Assembly (NCBI RefSeq): GCF_904846675.1
Contig: NZ_CAJHBT010000002.1
Location: 62,001-126,000 of the forward strand
From: Psychrobacter urativorans
Lineage (GTDB): Bacteria > Pseudomonadota > Gammaproteobacteria > Pseudomonadales > Moraxellaceae
Reading direction: 5' to 3'
DNA length: 64,000 nt
Positions 17,327 through 27,337 of this stretch are shown here, in pieces. Within the stretch, counting starts at the first letter, position 1. Each line of letters opens with the position of its first letter. The position numbers were made by a program, and so were the translations under genes. The notes beneath the pieces were generated by a model. That model ran no database searches. It was not told the DNA's origin and worked only from the letters and a program-made list of their open reading frames with translations.

Positions 17327-18358
17327 ATGACACCCTATGAACAAATGAAACACACTCTAGCAAATGAGCCAAAAAACTGGCTGATTACTGGGGTAGCAGG
17401 TTTTATAGGCTCTAACTTACTCGAAACCTTATTGTTACTTAATCAAAAGGTGGTTGGCTTAGATAACTTTTCTACTGGCTTTCAGCATAATTTAGATGAA
17501 GTAGAAACATTAGTGAACATGCAACAATGGCAAGGTTTTACCTTTATAGAAGGTGATATTCGTGATTTAGCAGACTGCCAAGCCGCTTGTTCCGATATAG
17601 ACTATGTCTTACATCAAGCGGCTTTAGGCTCTGTACCACGTTCTATAGCAGACCCTATTGCTACTAATGAGACCAACATCTCAGGATTCCTAAATATGTT
17701 AACTGCGGCTCGTGATGCTAAAGTTTCAAGCTTCACCTATGCTGCGAGTAGTTCTACCTATGGTGACCATCCTGCGCTGCCTAAAGTCGAAGAGTCCATC
17801 GGTAATCCGCTATCACCATATGCAGTAACTAAATATGTAAACGAGCTATATGCTGATGTGTTTGCTCGCACTTATGGCTTTAGTACTATTGGTCTGCGCT
17901 ATTTTAATATTTTTGGCAAACGACAAACCCCTGATGGTGCTTATGCTGCAGTGATTCCCAAGTGGACTGCTGCTATGATTAAGGGGGACAAAGTATTTAT
18001 TAATGGAGATGGTGAAACCAGCCGTGATTTTAACTTTATTGAAAATGCGGTGCAGGCTAATATTTTAGCTGCAACTGCAAATAATGACGCTAAAAATCAG
18101 GTATATAACGTCGCAGTCGGTGGCCGTACGACACTAAATACTTTGTTTACAGTGTTAAAAGAAAGTCTAAGCGAAAATGGCGTGGGCTATAGTCAAAATC
18201 CTGTTTATCAAGATTTTCGTGCTGGGGATGTGCAACATAGCCAGGCAGATATCAGTAAAATAAAGACACGATTAGGTTATGATCCTCAATTTAATATTAT
18301 TGAAGGGATTGAGAAAGCAATGCCTTGGTATGTTAATACAAAATTAATAGATAAATAG
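17327..18358 (+). CDS. tviC: UDP-N-acetylglucosamine 4-epimerase (TviC/WbpP type)
   Basis: 343 residues, an extended SDR. The NAD motif [12 protein letters not shown] is near residue 22 after a short N-terminal extension (the WbpP/TviC pattern), [14 protein letters not shown] follows, the serine is in [11 protein letters not shown] and the catalytic YAVTK is at about 165-169. It interconverts the GlcNAc and GalNAc forms of UDP-N-acetylhexosamine or its uronic acid. With the dehydrogenase upstream it yields UDP-GalNAcA, as in the Vi antigen and P. aeruginosa O6 pathways. AAGGAAAA precedes the ATG. The gene is followed after 7 bases by rmlB. Confidence 0.9.
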   Translation: MTPYEQMKHTLANEPKNWLITGVAGFIGSNLLETLLLLNQKVVGLDNFSTGFQHNLDEVETLVNMQQWQGFTFIEGDIRDLADCQAACSDIDYVLHQAALGSVPRSIADPIATNETNISGFLNMLTAARDAKVSSFTYAASSSTYGDHPALPKVEESIGNPLSPYAVTKYVNELYADVFARTYGFSTIGLRYFNIFGKRQTPDGAYAAVIPKWTAAMIKGDKVFINGDGETSRDFNFIENAVQANILAATANNDAKNQVYNVAVGGRTTLNTLFTVLKESLSENGVGYSQNPVYQDFRAGDVQHSQADISKIKTRLGYDPQFNIIEGIEKAMPWYVNTKLIDK

Positions 18359-18365
18359 GTCTTCT

Positions 18366-19424
18366 ATGAAAATATTGATTACGGGTGGTGCGGGTTTTAT
18401 TGGTTCTGCTGTTATACGCTATATTATAAAGAACACTGATCATGATATCTTGAATATCGATAAATTAACTTATGCGGGTAATTTAGAGTCTCTTAAAGAT
18501 GTTGATCAAAACTCTAGATATACTTTTCAACAAATTGATATTTGTGATGCAGAGGCATTAAAGCAAGCTTTCGATAATTTTAAGCCTAACCTAGTGATGC
18601 ATTTAGCGGCAGAATCGCATGTTGATCGTTCAATCGATGGACCGGCAGAATTTATTACTACCAATATTGTAGGAACATATACCTTATTAGAGGTTGCACG
18701 TAAGTATTGGCAAAATCTTAATAAAGTCAAAAAATCCGAATTTAGGTTCCATCATATTTCTACAGATGAGGTTTACGGTGATTTAGAGGGGACAACAGAT
18801 TTATTTACTGAATGCACCTCTTATGCACCAAGTTCTCCTTATTCTGCCTCTAAAGCAAGCTCTGATCATTTGGTACGGGCTTGGCATCGAACCTATGGTT
18901 TTCCAGTTATTATCACCAACTGCTCGAATAATTATGGCCCTTACCACTTTCCTGAAAAACTTATCCCTCTCGTAATTTTGAATGCATTAGATGGAAAAAA
19001 TTTACCAATTTATGGTAAAGGCAATCAAATACGCGACTGGTTGTTCGTAGAAGATCATGCACGGGCATTATATAAAGTGGTCACTGAAGGCACAGTAGGT
19101 GAGACCTATAACATTGGTGGACATAACGAAAAACAGAATATTGACGTCGTCAGAATCATTTGTCAGATTTTAGATGACCTGAAACCACAAGCTAATACTG
19201 TACCGTATGAGACATTAATTACGTTTGTTAAAGATCGGCCAGGGCATGATCTACGTTATGCCATTGATGCCAGTAAAATCAAAAATGATTTAGGCTGGAC
19301 ACCCGACGAGACGTTTGAAACCGGTATCCGTAAAACTGTTGAATGGTATTTAAATAATTTAGAATGGTGCCGCCGAGTACAAGATGGCAGTTACCAACGT
19401 GAAAGATTAGGAGTAGATGTATAA
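18366..19424 (+). CDS. rmlB: dTDP-glucose 4,6-dehydratase
   Basis: 352 residues with the full RmlB layout: [14 protein letters not shown] at the N-terminus, [11 protein letters not shown] near residue 85, the catalytic ISTDEVYG with its Asp-Glu pair, [20 protein letters not shown] with the YxxxK pair, and [14 protein letters not shown]. It converts dTDP-glucose to dTDP-4-keto-6-deoxyglucose. rmlA follows, overlapping the stop by one base (TAATG), but there is no rmlC or rmlD. The product therefore does not go to rhamnose here and most likely feeds the aminotransferase at 20299. Confidence 0.95.
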   Translation: MKILITGGAGFIGSAVIRYIIKNTDHDILNIDKLTYAGNLESLKDVDQNSRYTFQQIDICDAEALKQAFDNFKPNLVMHLAAESHVDRSIDGPAEFITTNIVGTYTLLEVARKYWQNLNKVKKSEFRFHHISTDEVYGDLEGTTDLFTECTSYAPSSPYSASKASSDHLVRAWHRTYGFPVIITNCSNNYGPYHFPEKLIPLVILNALDGKNLPIYGKGNQIRDWLFVEDHARALYKVVTEGTVGETYNIGGHNEKQNIDVVRIICQILDDLKPQANTVPYETLITFVKDRPGHDLRYAIDASKIKNDLGWTPDETFETGIRKTVEWYLNNLEWCRRVQDGSYQRERLGVDV

Positions 19425-20302
19425 TGGATACAAAAGGTATTATTTTAGCTGGCGGCTCAGGGTCACGCTTATATCCGATTACTAAGGGCGTATCAAAACA
19501 GCTATTGCCTATTTATGATAAGCCTATGATTTATTACCCTTTATCAGTATTGATGCTTGCAGGTATCCAAGACATACTAATTATTAGTACTCCTGACGAT
19601 ATTGAGGGTTTTAAGCGCTTACTTGGAGATGGTTCGCAGTTTGGGGTCAGTCTGACTTACGCGGTGCAGCCGAGTCCAGATGGTTTGGCTCAAGCATTTA
19701 TCATCGGTGAAGCGTTCATTGGCAATAGCAATGTCTGTTTAGTGTTAGGCGACAATGTTTTCTATGGACAGGGCTTTACACCCATGCTACGCCAAGCGGT
19801 AAATCGTCAAAAAGGAGCCACTGTTTTTGGCTACCAAGTCAAAGACCCCGAGCGTTTTGGCGTGGTTGAGTTTGATGAAGAAAAGCGTGCCATATCTCTG
19901 GAAGAGAAACCAAAGCAGCCAAAATCTAACTTTGCAGTCACTGGTTTATATTTTTATGATAATGATGTTATTGAAATTGCCAAGCAAGTGAAGCCATCCG
20001 GGCGAGGTGAGCTAGAAATTACCACCATCAATCAGATGTATCTTGAACGTGGTGATTTAAATGTAGAGTTGCTAGGACGAGGCTTTGCTTGGTTAGACAC
20101 TGGTACGCATGAAAGTCTGTTAGAGGCCGCGCAGTTTGTAGAAACTATCGAAAAGCGTCAAGGCTATAAAGTGGCATGTTTAGAAGAAATCGCCCTTAAT
20201 AATGGCTGGCTGACCAGGCAACAAGTGTTAGAAATCGGCCAGAGTATGAGTAAAAACGCCTATGGTCAATATTTAGTGTCTTTAGTGGAAGAGGATATAT
20301 GA
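19424..20302 (+). CDS. rmlA: Glucose-1-phosphate thymidylyltransferase
   Basis: 292 residues, the normal RmlA length. The nucleotide-binding signature [20 protein letters not shown] is at about 10-29, followed by [22 protein letters not shown] and the [20 protein letters not shown] segment. It makes dTDP-glucose from dTTP and glucose-1-phosphate. The stop overlaps the next start (ATGA), so rmlB, rmlA and the aminotransferase gene are translationally coupled and act as one dTDP-sugar pathway. Confidence 0.95.
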   Translation: MDTKGIILAGGSGSRLYPITKGVSKQLLPIYDKPMIYYPLSVLMLAGIQDILIISTPDDIEGFKRLLGDGSQFGVSLTYAVQPSPDGLAQAFIIGEAFIGNSNVCLVLGDNVFYGQGFTPMLRQAVNRQKGATVFGYQVKDPERFGVVEFDEEKRAISLEEKPKQPKSNFAVTGLYFYDNDVIEIAKQVKPSGRGELEITTINQMYLERGDLNVELLGRGFAWLDTGTHESLLEAAQFVETIEKRQGYKVACLEEIALNNGWLTRQQVLEIGQSMSKNAYGQYLVSLVEEDI

Positions 20303-21405
20303 GCAATCCCATCTATGTTACCCAATCTGTGCTACCAGAACTAAGTGAGTTCATTCCTTATTTAGAGCAGATTTGGGAAAACAAAATACTGACTAATGGA
20401 GGTCCGCTCCATCAACAGCTAGAGCAAGAATTGTGTGAATATCTGGGCGTCGATTATATTTCATTATTTAACAATGGTACAATAGCGCTTATAACAGCGC
20501 TACAGGCTTTGGACTTAAAAGAAGGCGAAGTCATTACCACCCCTTATACCTTTTTAGCGACAGCTCACGCTATCGTTTGGAACAATCTAACCCCTGTTTT
20601 TGTAGACATTGATCCTGTTACATCAAACATTGATCCCAAAAAAGTAGAACAAGCCATCACCGATGATACCGTTGCTATTTTACCTGTACATTGTTATGGC
20701 ATTCCTTGTAATGTAGCAGCACTGCAAGCACTTGCGACAAAGCATAAGCTAAAACTTGTTTATGATGCTGCGCATGCGTTTGGTATTGAATGTAATAACC
20801 AAAGTTTATTAAATTATGGGGATTTGAGCACTATTAGCTTTCATGCCACGAAAGTCTTTAATACTTTCGAGGGTGGTGCCATTGTTTGCCATAGTGCAGA
20901 GATGAAACAACGCATTGATCAATTAAAGAACTTTGGCATTGTTAATGAAACAACGGTTAATGATATCTCACTGAATGGAAAGCTCAGTGAGGTTCATGCA
21001 GCGTTAGGATTGCTTCAACTAAAAACTATCGATCAAACATTGCAGGCCCGTGAAGAGGTCGATCGTTGTTACCGTGAATTGCTAGCTGACGTAGATGGAA
21101 TACGCTGTATTCAGCGGTTAAATTCAGGAAAAGATAACTATGCGTATTTTCCAATCGTAATCTCTGAGCTATACCCACTAAGTCGTGATGCGCTGTTTGA
21201 GAAATTAAAGCAACATAATGTTTTTGCTCGTAAATATTTTCATCCGCTCATGACTGAGTTAAGCGTTTATCAGCAATATGAATCGGATACGCCAGATGCA
21301 AAGCTGTTGTCCGAACAAGTGCTTTGCTTACCTATGTATCCAAACCTAGAAGTTAATAACATTCAAAGAATTGTACAAGTAATTAAAGGTGGTATTAAAG
21401 AATGA
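20299..21405 (+). CDS. dTDP-4-amino-4,6-dideoxyhexose aminotransferase (DegT/DnrJ/EryC1/StrS family, VioA-like)
   Basis: 368 residues of a PLP-dependent sugar aminotransferase. The PLP phosphate-binding [10 protein letters not shown] lies near residue 60, the PLP aspartate is in [10 protein letters not shown] and the Schiff-base lysine is at about 185 in [17 protein letters not shown]. The FEGG continuation is typical of the VioA/FdtB/QdtB branch. Following RmlA and RmlB without RmlC/D or an FdtA-type ketoisomerase, the simplest product is dTDP-4-amino-4,6-dideoxyglucose (dTDP-D-Qui4N, viosamine), using glutamate as donor. The start overlaps the rmlA stop and the stop overlaps the WbqC-family start (both ATGA). 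The gene could be called vioA, but the regiochemistry is inferred. Confidence 0.85.
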   Translation: MSNPIYVTQSVLPELSEFIPYLEQIWENKILTNGGPLHQQLEQELCEYLGVDYISLFNNGTIALITALQALDLKEGEVITTPYTFLATAHAIVWNNLTPVFVDIDPVTSNIDPKKVEQAITDDTVAILPVHCYGIPCNVAALQALATKHKLKLVYDAAHAFGIECNNQSLLNYGDLSTISFHATKVFNTFEGGAIVCHSAEMKQRIDQLKNFGIVNETTVNDISLNGKLSEVHAALGLLQLKTIDQTLQAREEVDRCYRELLADVDGIRCIQRLNSGKDNYAYFPIVISELYPLSRDALFEKLKQHNVFARKYFHPLMTELSVYQQYESDTPDAKLLSEQVLCLPMYPNLEVNNIQRIVQVIKGGIKE

Positions 21406-22106
21406 AACTTGCAATAATGCAACCTTATTTTATGCCTTATATTGGTTACTTCCAACTTATTAATACAGTAGACAAATTCATTTTTTATGATGATGTTACG
21501 TTTATTAAAAAAGGTTGGATAAATCGAAATCAAATCTTGATCAATAATCAGGCAAAAATATTTAGTATTCCTCTAGCGAATGCTAGTTCGCATACGCTTA
21601 TTAAAGATGTTTTAATAAGTGAAGATAGATATGAGGAATGGAAAAAATCCTTTTTAAGATCAATTATGTTTAGTTATAAAAAAGCTAAAAACTATGAACA
21701 AGTACGAGCGTTAATTGAGAGTATCTTATTAGATCCACCAAAAACTATTTCTGAACTAGCAATTAAAAGCGTTATTGAGGTTTCAGATTACTTAGGTTTG
21801 CAGACTGAGTTCGAAATTTGTGGTCAAAACTACGATAATACTGATTCAACGGGAAAATATAGAGTGTTTGATATCTGTAAGCAAGAAAAAGCAGGTACCT
21901 ATATAAATCCAATAGGCGGCATAGAGCTCTATTCTAAAGCTGATTTTTCGGAACAAGGTATAGAGTTGTTTTTTGTTCAATCGAATAAATCTATATATAA
22001 GCAATTCTCAGCGGAGTTTGTACCTTTTTTATCTATCATTGATGTACTTATGTTTAATGATAAGAAAGAGGTATTAGATATGCTTGATGATTTCGAGCTA
22101 ATTTGA
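21402..22106 (+). CDS. WbqC family protein
   Basis: 234 residues. The N-terminal signature AIMQPYFMPYIGYFQLIN, then DDVTFIKKGWINRNQI and a C-terminal IELFFVQSN segment, are the hallmarks of the WbqC-like family (Pfam WbqC). These proteins occur in O-antigen and capsule loci next to 4-amino-4,6-dideoxyhexose genes; E. coli O121-type clusters that make an N-acylglycyl Qui4N contain one. The biochemical activity was not settled to my knowledge, and a role in N-acylation of the dTDP-amino sugar is inference from context. It is coupled to the aminotransferase by an ATGA overlap. Base composition becomes clearly more AT-rich from here onward. Confidence 0.85.
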   Translation: MKLAIMQPYFMPYIGYFQLINTVDKFIFYDDVTFIKKGWINRNQILINNQAKIFSIPLANASSHTLIKDVLISEDRYEEWKKSFLRSIMFSYKKAKNYEQVRALIESILLDPPKTISELAIKSVIEVSDYLGLQTEFEICGQNYDNTDSTGKYRVFDICKQEKAGTYINPIGGIELYSKADFSEQGIELFFVQSNKSIYKQFSAEFVPFLSIIDVLMFNDKKEVLDMLDDFELI

Positions 22107-22133
22107 CGCTACAATAAATAATGGAGCTAAGAC

Positions 22134-23114
22134 ATGTTAGAAAATCAAGTAGAAATTGGAGGGTATTTTGAATTTGATCTACCAAATTTAGGTCATTTTC
22201 CTTACCCAGATGCTATTAAATATAACTCAGCACAATCAGCTTTTTTTGATTTATTGAATCAGACCAATATTAAAAAAATCTGGATGCCCAAGTTTATTTG
22301 TGACTCTATGATTAGACCGTTAAGAAAATTGGGAATAGATGTTCAATATTATGATTTAGAACAAGATTTTTATCCAAAATTACCAAATGACTTAAAAGAA
22401 GATGAATATCTTTTTTATGTAAATTATTTTGGTTTATGTACTTCATTGCAGAAAAAATTACTGAGTAATTATTCTCATAAGAAAATAATTTTTGATCATT
22501 CGCAGGCTTTCTTTATTCCTCCTTTTGAGTGTCTTGGTACAATTTACTCTCCAAGAAAGTTTTTACCTGTAGCCGAAGGTGGGTTGCTAATTAGTAAAGT
22601 TCTTGTTGCTGCACAATACTCTACTTCTAGAGATATAGCAGAAATGATTCATCAATATCAACATTGTTTTGTTCGGCGCTTATCAAATGCTCCAGAAGCT
22701 TATGAAACATTTAAATATAATGAGATGTTATTAAGTAATGGTAAACCTAAAAAAATGTCAGGTATTACTGAAGACTTACTTAACAGTTTAGATTATCCAA
22801 GTTTTAAAGAAATAAGATTAAGTAATTTTAGATTTTTACATTCTCAACTGAAAGAAATAAATCAACTACAGATTGGTTTTGAAGATATAGAGTCACCACT
22901 AACTTATCCCTTATTATTAGATGTTAATATATCTAGTCAGTTGATTAAAAATAAGATCTTTACACCTACATACTGGTTGGATAGCTTAGAAAGAGTAGTG
23001 GTTGATAGTTTTGAATATGATTTTATTTCAAATACAACGCATCTAATTTGTGATCAAAGGTATTCTCTAAGAGAAATGCAAATCCAGATAAATATGGTCA
23101 AGGAGTATTTATAA
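22134..23114 (+). CDS. Divergent PLP-fold protein of DegT-like architecture, function unknown
   Basis: 326 residues, shorter than ordinary sugar aminotransferases. I see faint but ordered DegT-like landmarks: NSAQSAFFDLL near residue 30 (phosphate-binding position), IIFDHSQAFF near 120 (PLP aspartate, compare D-A-A-H-A-F) and SPRKFLPVAEGGLLIS at about 139-154, where Lys142 occupies the Schiff-base position before a G-G-x-x-I-S. I infer a PLP-type fold with a possibly retained lysine. The substrate is unknown and may be a small amino donor or an acyl-amino acid rather than a sugar. It is 28 bases after the WbqC gene (GGAG before the ATG), and its stop overlaps the GNAT start (TAATG). The WbqC, PLP and GNAT genes thus look like one functional cassette. 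Confidence 0.6.
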   Translation: MLENQVEIGGYFEFDLPNLGHFPYPDAIKYNSAQSAFFDLLNQTNIKKIWMPKFICDSMIRPLRKLGIDVQYYDLEQDFYPKLPNDLKEDEYLFYVNYFGLCTSLQKKLLSNYSHKKIIFDHSQAFFIPPFECLGTIYSPRKFLPVAEGGLLISKVLVAAQYSTSRDIAEMIHQYQHCFVRRLSNAPEAYETFKYNEMLLSNGKPKKMSGITEDLLNSLDYPSFKEIRLSNFRFLHSQLKEINQLQIGFEDIESPLTYPLLLDVNISSQLIKNKIFTPTYWLDSLERVVVDSFEYDFISNTTHLICDQRYSLREMQIQINMVKEYL

Positions 23115-23677
23115 TGAATATTGAAGGCAAAGTAGTAATATTGCGTGCTATAGAAATGGATGATTTAGAGCTTTTAGCAAAATGGTCAAACTCCCCTGAA
23201 CTTTGGCATAGTTTAGGAGGATGGCATTTCCCATATTCTAGTTCAAGTACTGAAAAGTATATCAAAAACATAGATAACAATAATATGAAACACCAGGTTC
23301 TTGCTATAGAAGCCAAAGATGTTGGATTAGTTGGTACAGTGAGTCTAGTTGATATTGATTGGAAAAATAAAAGTACTGGTTATGGCATTATGCTTGGTAA
23401 TATTGAAACTAGAGGTAAGGGCTATGCTTCAGATGCATTAATGTCCATCATGCGCTATGTCTTCAAAGAACTAGGCTTAAATCGTATAGAGAGTTATGTC
23501 ATAGAGTACAATACTAGATCTCTTGGATTTCATACCAAAAAATGTGGTTGGAAAATTGAAGGTAAAAAAACTGAATCAATTTATCGTAATGGTAGATTTC
23601 ATGACCAAGTTTTAATAGGTATTACTCATCAGCAATATGATGAATTTATGGAAAAGAATGATTACTGGAATAACTAA
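23114..23677 (+). CDS. GNAT family N-acyltransferase
   Basis: 187 residues of the RimJ/RimL-like GNAT group: VILRAIEMDDLELLAKWSN at the N-terminus, the acetyl-CoA loop GNIETRGKGYASDAL (R/Q-x-x-G-x-G/A motif) at about 96-110, then ELGLNRIESYVIEYNTRSLG and KCGWKIEGKK. In capsule loci such enzymes N-acylate amino-sugar nucleotides. Here the likely acceptor is the 4-amino group of dTDP-Qui4N or of an amino acid linked to it, which is inference from position. Its start overlaps the stop of the preceding PLP-type gene by one base. The gene ends before a 418-bp interval, so this may be the end of a transcription or insertion unit. Confidence 0.8.
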   Translation: MNIEGKVVILRAIEMDDLELLAKWSNSPELWHSLGGWHFPYSSSSTEKYIKNIDNNNMKHQVLAIEAKDVGLVGTVSLVDIDWKNKSTGYGIMLGNIETRGKGYASDALMSIMRYVFKELGLNRIESYVIEYNTRSLGFHTKKCGWKIEGKKTESIYRNGRFHDQVLIGITHQQYDEFMEKNDYWNN

Positions 23678-23708
23678 GTACTAAGACCTTCGTTAAAGCT
23701 TAAGGTCA

Positions 23709-23775
23709 TGGCTAGCTATGCTAGCTGAATTTATTTAATTGTTATTAGTATTACAATTTTGCTCATCTATATCAA
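23709..23775 (+). repeat. Degenerate partial copy of the wzx 5' end in a non-coding gap
   Basis: These 67 bases match 24127-24193, inside the start of wzx, at 62 of 67 positions (offset 418). The copy has no start codon of its own and is followed by unrelated AT-rich sequence. The rest of the gap (23776-24041) holds no gene I can recognise; it has a short direct repeat ATATTTATTCAG near 23810-23840 and several stops in all frames. I infer an old duplication or replacement junction at the 5' end of wzx. Confidence 0.8.
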
Positions 23776-24095
23776 CCATCTCTTACGTTAGAGTAAAATA
23801 AGAATAGTATATTTATTCAGCAATGTAAAATATTTATTCAGTTTGCAGAATGGATCGATCAAAGGTTGTTCTATTATAGAGTCTAAATATGAGTTATCTG
23901 AATTTTTACCTAATTTAGATTCTAACTTAGCAATTGAATTTAACTGCTAGTTTTCGACATAATTTTATTAAGTGAGTTGATGTCATACTTATTGTAAAAT
24001 ATAAAACTAAGAATAGATATTAAACTTTTTTAGGGCAGCCATTGCTTCTCATAACAAAAACAGTAAGCTTTCTTACGTCAATGTTGGTTCAAATT

Positions 24096-25607
24096 ATGCA
24101 GAAACCCTCGCTTAAATTAAATATTTTGGCTAGCTATGCTAGCCAAATTTATTTAATTGTTATTAGTATTGCAATTCTGCCCATCTATATCAAATATATG
24201 GGCGCAGAAGCATATGGCTTAGTCGGTTTCTTTGCCATGCTACAAGGCTTATTTAATCTTCTCGATTTTGGTTTGACGCCTACTATTAGCCGCCAAACTG
24301 CGCATTATAATGCTGGAATAGAAACTGCTTTAAATTTTAGAAGATTATTTAGAGCCTTAAGTCTAATATTTGCAGTAATCGCAGTTGTAGGAGGCGGAGT
24401 TTTACTTTCATTAAATGGGTATATTGCGGCAAACTGGTTAAACTTAGAGAATCTGAATATAAATGAGGTTCTGTTTTGTCTCCAAGTTATGGCAATATGT
24501 GTAGCTCTGCGTTGGATGACAGGGTTATATCGTGGCGTGATTGCTGGGTTTGAACAGATAGTTTGGTTAAGCGGTGTCAATATTATAATTGCCACCTTAA
24601 GATCTCCAGGTGTATTGTTATACATGTATTATTTTGGATTCACTGTCAGAAGTTTTTTTGTTTTTCAGCTATTTGTAGCAGTATTAGAGTTTTTGTTTTT
24701 AGCGATAAAAAGCTACTTACTGTTACCTAGGCCAGCCGCACAGGATTTAATTGGATGGTCCTTAAAGCCTGTGAAGCCTCTACTAAGCTTTGCTTTGACT
24801 ATTGCATTTACGTCTTCAGTTTGGGTGTTGTTTACCCAATTGGATAAGTTTGTATTGTCGGGTATTTTGCCTTTATCTGATTATGGTTACTTTACTTTAG
24901 CTGTATTGGTTGCAGGTGGAATATTACAACTTAGTGCGCCTATTAGTGCACCGATTATGCCACGTATGGCGCGTTTGGAAGGCGAGCAGCAACATGAACA
25001 AATGCGGCAAGTTTATTTGAATGCGACGCAGTTTATTGCCGTGATTGTGGTTACCGCAGGTATTGTACTAGCAGGTGTAGCCAAACCAGTATTATATGCT
25101 TGGACCGGAGATATGGCCTTGGCAGTTCAAGCAGCCCCAGTTTTGCGGTTATATGCACTAGGTAATGCTCTATTAGCACTGGGGGCTTTTCCCTACTATT
25201 TACAGTATGCAAAAGGTAATTTAAAATACCATCTTATTGGGAATATTGCAGGTGTTGTTATACTAGTCCCAGCTATAATTTGGGCGGCGACACATTATGG
25301 GGCAATAGGAGCAGGTTGGGTGTGGTTTTTAACTCAGGTTATTTACTTAGTATTTTGGGTCAGTTTTGTCCATTCAAAAATTGAGCCTAATATTAATTTG
25401 CTCTGGTTTAAAACTTTCTTGCCTAGTTTAGCGACAGTGTCTATTTTCATGCTACTCACAACACGATGGATAGAATATTCAGGCGATCGTCCTATTATCC
25501 TACTCAAAATTATTTTAGTTAGTGTTTGCAGTGTGTTGATTGCGATGATGAGTTCTATTCGAGTCTTAAATATATTAAAATCCAGGTTCCCGAAGAGACT
25601 AATATGA
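24096..25607 (+). CDS. wzx: Wzx-type flippase for lipid-linked repeat units
   Basis: About 503 residues from the ATG at 24096 (the frame opens at TTG 24042; ATG 24081 is another option). The protein has about 12-14 hydrophobic segments and the polysaccharide biosynthesis/MOP flippase pattern near its start (ILASYASQIYLIVISIAILP, then YIKYMGAEAYGLVGFFAMLQ). Further landmarks are LFTQLDKFVLSGILPLSDYG in the middle and ISAPIMPRMARLEGE. It flips undecaprenyl-diphosphate-linked repeat units across the inner membrane for the Wzy polymerase at 33236. The gene overlaps the following glycosyltransferase by 4 bases (ATGA at 25604). A partial duplicate of its 5' end lies 418 bases upstream. Confidence 0.88.
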   Translation: MQKPSLKLNILASYASQIYLIVISIAILPIYIKYMGAEAYGLVGFFAMLQGLFNLLDFGLTPTISRQTAHYNAGIETALNFRRLFRALSLIFAVIAVVGGGVLLSLNGYIAANWLNLENLNINEVLFCLQVMAICVALRWMTGLYRGVIAGFEQIVWLSGVNIIIATLRSPGVLLYMYYFGFTVRSFFVFQLFVAVLEFLFLAIKSYLLLPRPAAQDLIGWSLKPVKPLLSFALTIAFTSSVWVLFTQLDKFVLSGILPLSDYGYFTLAVLVAGGILQLSAPISAPIMPRMARLEGEQQHEQMRQVYLNATQFIAVIVVTAGIVLAGVAKPVLYAWTGDMALAVQAAPVLRLYALGNALLALGAFPYYLQYAKGNLKYHLIGNIAGVVILVPAIIWAATHYGAIGAGWVWFLTQVIYLVFWVSFVHSKIEPNINLLWFKTFLPSLATVSIFMLLTTRWIEYSGDRPIILLKIILVSVCSVLIAMMSSIRVLNILKSRFPKRLI

Positions 25608-26569
25608 ATAATAATGAGATCCAAGTGTCAGTATGTGTCGTAACATACAATCAAGAAAATTATATTGCTGAATGTTTAGATAGTTTAGTAACGCAGCAAA
25701 CCAATTTTAAATTTGAAATCATTATTGGCGAGGACTGCTCTACTGATAATACCCACACGATTGTACAGCAGTACGTCGAAAAACATCCTAATTTAATTGT
25801 TCCTGTTTTCTATGAAAAGAATGTAGGAGCAGTTGAAAATATTAGACAAGTATATAAGAAGGCTCAAGGTAAATATATCGCACATATGGATGGTGATGAT
25901 ATGGCGTTACCTGATAAGTTGCAAAAACAGTTTGATATATTGGAAGCGAATCCAGATTGTTCTATATGTGTTCATAATATGAAAGCAATAAATTCCGAAA
26001 GTCAGGAAGTGAAGAGAGATTTTCGGCTTGTTGATGAAAAGAAATATAAATTATTGGACATATATCTTATTACTTCTTTTATTATTCATTCATCAAAAAT
26101 GTTTGTGAATAAAATTGAAGAGTATATAGATAGATTGGATGTCAATACTTTAGATAAAGAGGTTCATATTGAGCAGGCGAAACAGGGAGATATTTATTTC
26201 ATAGAAGAGCAACTTGGAGTTTATAGACAATTTGTTGGGGTTACCTACGAGAATAACTTTGTAAGCTCGTTAGTAAGAGAAAGAATTTTATTTATCTATG
26301 AAAACTTTGATAAGAACTATTTTTCTGATAGTGACATAGAAAAAATAAAAGAGGAGTATGCAACGATACTTTTAAGGTTTTCTTACCTATGTGCAATAAC
26401 CATAAAAGATAAAGAATTGTTTGAAAAATATGTAGTTAAGTCCTGGAAAGTAAAGAAAGTAGGAATAAAATCTTATGTTTTTAAATTATCAATATTATCT
26501 CCAGAGTTATTCTTTATCCTCCTTGCTTTAAGAAAGAAGTTACGTGCTAAGATAGACAGTTCAACATAA
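25604..26569 (+). CDS. Family 2 glycosyltransferase
   Basis: About 321 residues from the ATG at 25604, which overlaps the wzx stop. The frame is open upstream to 25526, but that part is wzx sequence in another frame. The GT-A fold core is clear: SVCVVTYNQENYIAECLDSL, IIIGEDCSTDNTHTIV, and the metal-binding DxD-like HMDGDDMALPDKLQ at about 92-105. It should add one sugar of the repeat unit on the cytoplasmic side. The C-terminal 120 residues are charged and AT-rich with no known domain. It is the last intact gene before the IS630-derived region. Donor and linkage are unknown. Confidence 0.85.
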   Translation: MNNNEIQVSVCVVTYNQENYIAECLDSLVTQQTNFKFEIIIGEDCSTDNTHTIVQQYVEKHPNLIVPVFYEKNVGAVENIRQVYKKAQGKYIAHMDGDDMALPDKLQKQFDILEANPDCSICVHNMKAINSESQEVKRDFRLVDEKKYKLLDIYLITSFIIHSSKMFVNKIEEYIDRLDVNTLDKEVHIEQAKQGDIYFIEEQLGVYRQFVGVTYENNFVSSLVRERILFIYENFDKNYFSDSDIEKIKEEYATILLRFSYLCAITIKDKELFEKYVVKSWKVKKVGIKSYVFKLSILSPELFFILLALRKKLRAKIDSST

Positions 26570-26679
26570 AATAAATCTCATATATTTAGAATGAGTAAAG
26601 TGAAATTATAAATTGTCTATCGAAAAAATAAAATATGGGTATAAAGAAAGTTTGGGTTTTTATAGTATTATTGAAATAA

Positions 26680-27337
26680 CCGTATAACAGTGACTCAAAG
26701 TTTTAAGTATCGAATCCACAAGAAAAAAATCTTTGGCCGAAGTGCCTGATGAGGCCCTTTGGAAAACATTGAACAATACTCAGACTATTATTTATATGAA
26801 CTAGTACAGCTTTTAGACTGTAGAGAAAATTGAATTAGTTATGTGTTGAATAGATTGAGTATCATCCAAAAAATTCTTAAATTACTCAAAATTGTATCTC
26901 ATTAAAAGAGTGTCGTCTCAAAGTAAGCTTACCGCTTATAAAAAGTAAGAAACAGAAAAGTTATCTTATGGTTATGCATCCATTGGTAGACCTTGCATAG
27001 ACAGCTGTAGTTAGTAAGCCGAGAGCGGAACCAAAATTATTGGCGCTTTGTATGAAAAGATGCTGTTCGCTTTAGATTACTTCAAAACCAATATTAGTTG
27101 GCAAGAAGTCTATGACTGGTGTAAATACACTCTAATATCAGGCTTAAAGAATAAATGGGTGATCGTCTTGGACAATACCAGCTTTCATAAGTATAGTCGT
27201 TAATCATATACTAAAACTATTTAATAGGTATGGTTACCGTCTTATAGTACTCAATTAAATCCCATTGAACATAAATGTGTATAGACTAAGTTACTATGGG
27301 ATGGATGGAGAATGGTTCAAATAAACTGTTTAGTGTA
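26680..27337 (+). mobile_element. Heavily decayed IS630-family transposase copy
   Basis: No open frame remains, but the DNA can be followed by eye along the better copy at 27401-28244. GATTATTTATATGA corresponds to the same word at about 27610, a stretch near 26975-27030 corresponds to the FGYAPIGKT region, and AAAAGATGCTGTTCGC (about 27056) corresponds to AAAGATGCTGTTCGC (about 27926). GATGGATGGAGAATGGTTCAAATAAACTGTTT near 27300-27330 corresponds to the same C-terminal segment. Substitutions, stops and small indels are spread throughout. The left boundary is unclear (somewhere in 26570-26700) and the right end abuts the second copy. The interval 26570-26680 holds nothing else recognisable. 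Confidence 0.75.

Noticed and set aside
18366..21405. dTDP-rhamnose pathway
   Set aside because: rmlA and rmlB are present, but rmlC and rmlD are absent and a sugar aminotransferase follows directly, so an amino-dideoxy sugar is the better reading.
25526..25603. Extended N-terminus of the family 2 glycosyltransferase
   Set aside because: This stretch is the end of wzx in another frame; the ATG at 25604 overlapping the wzx stop is the natural start.
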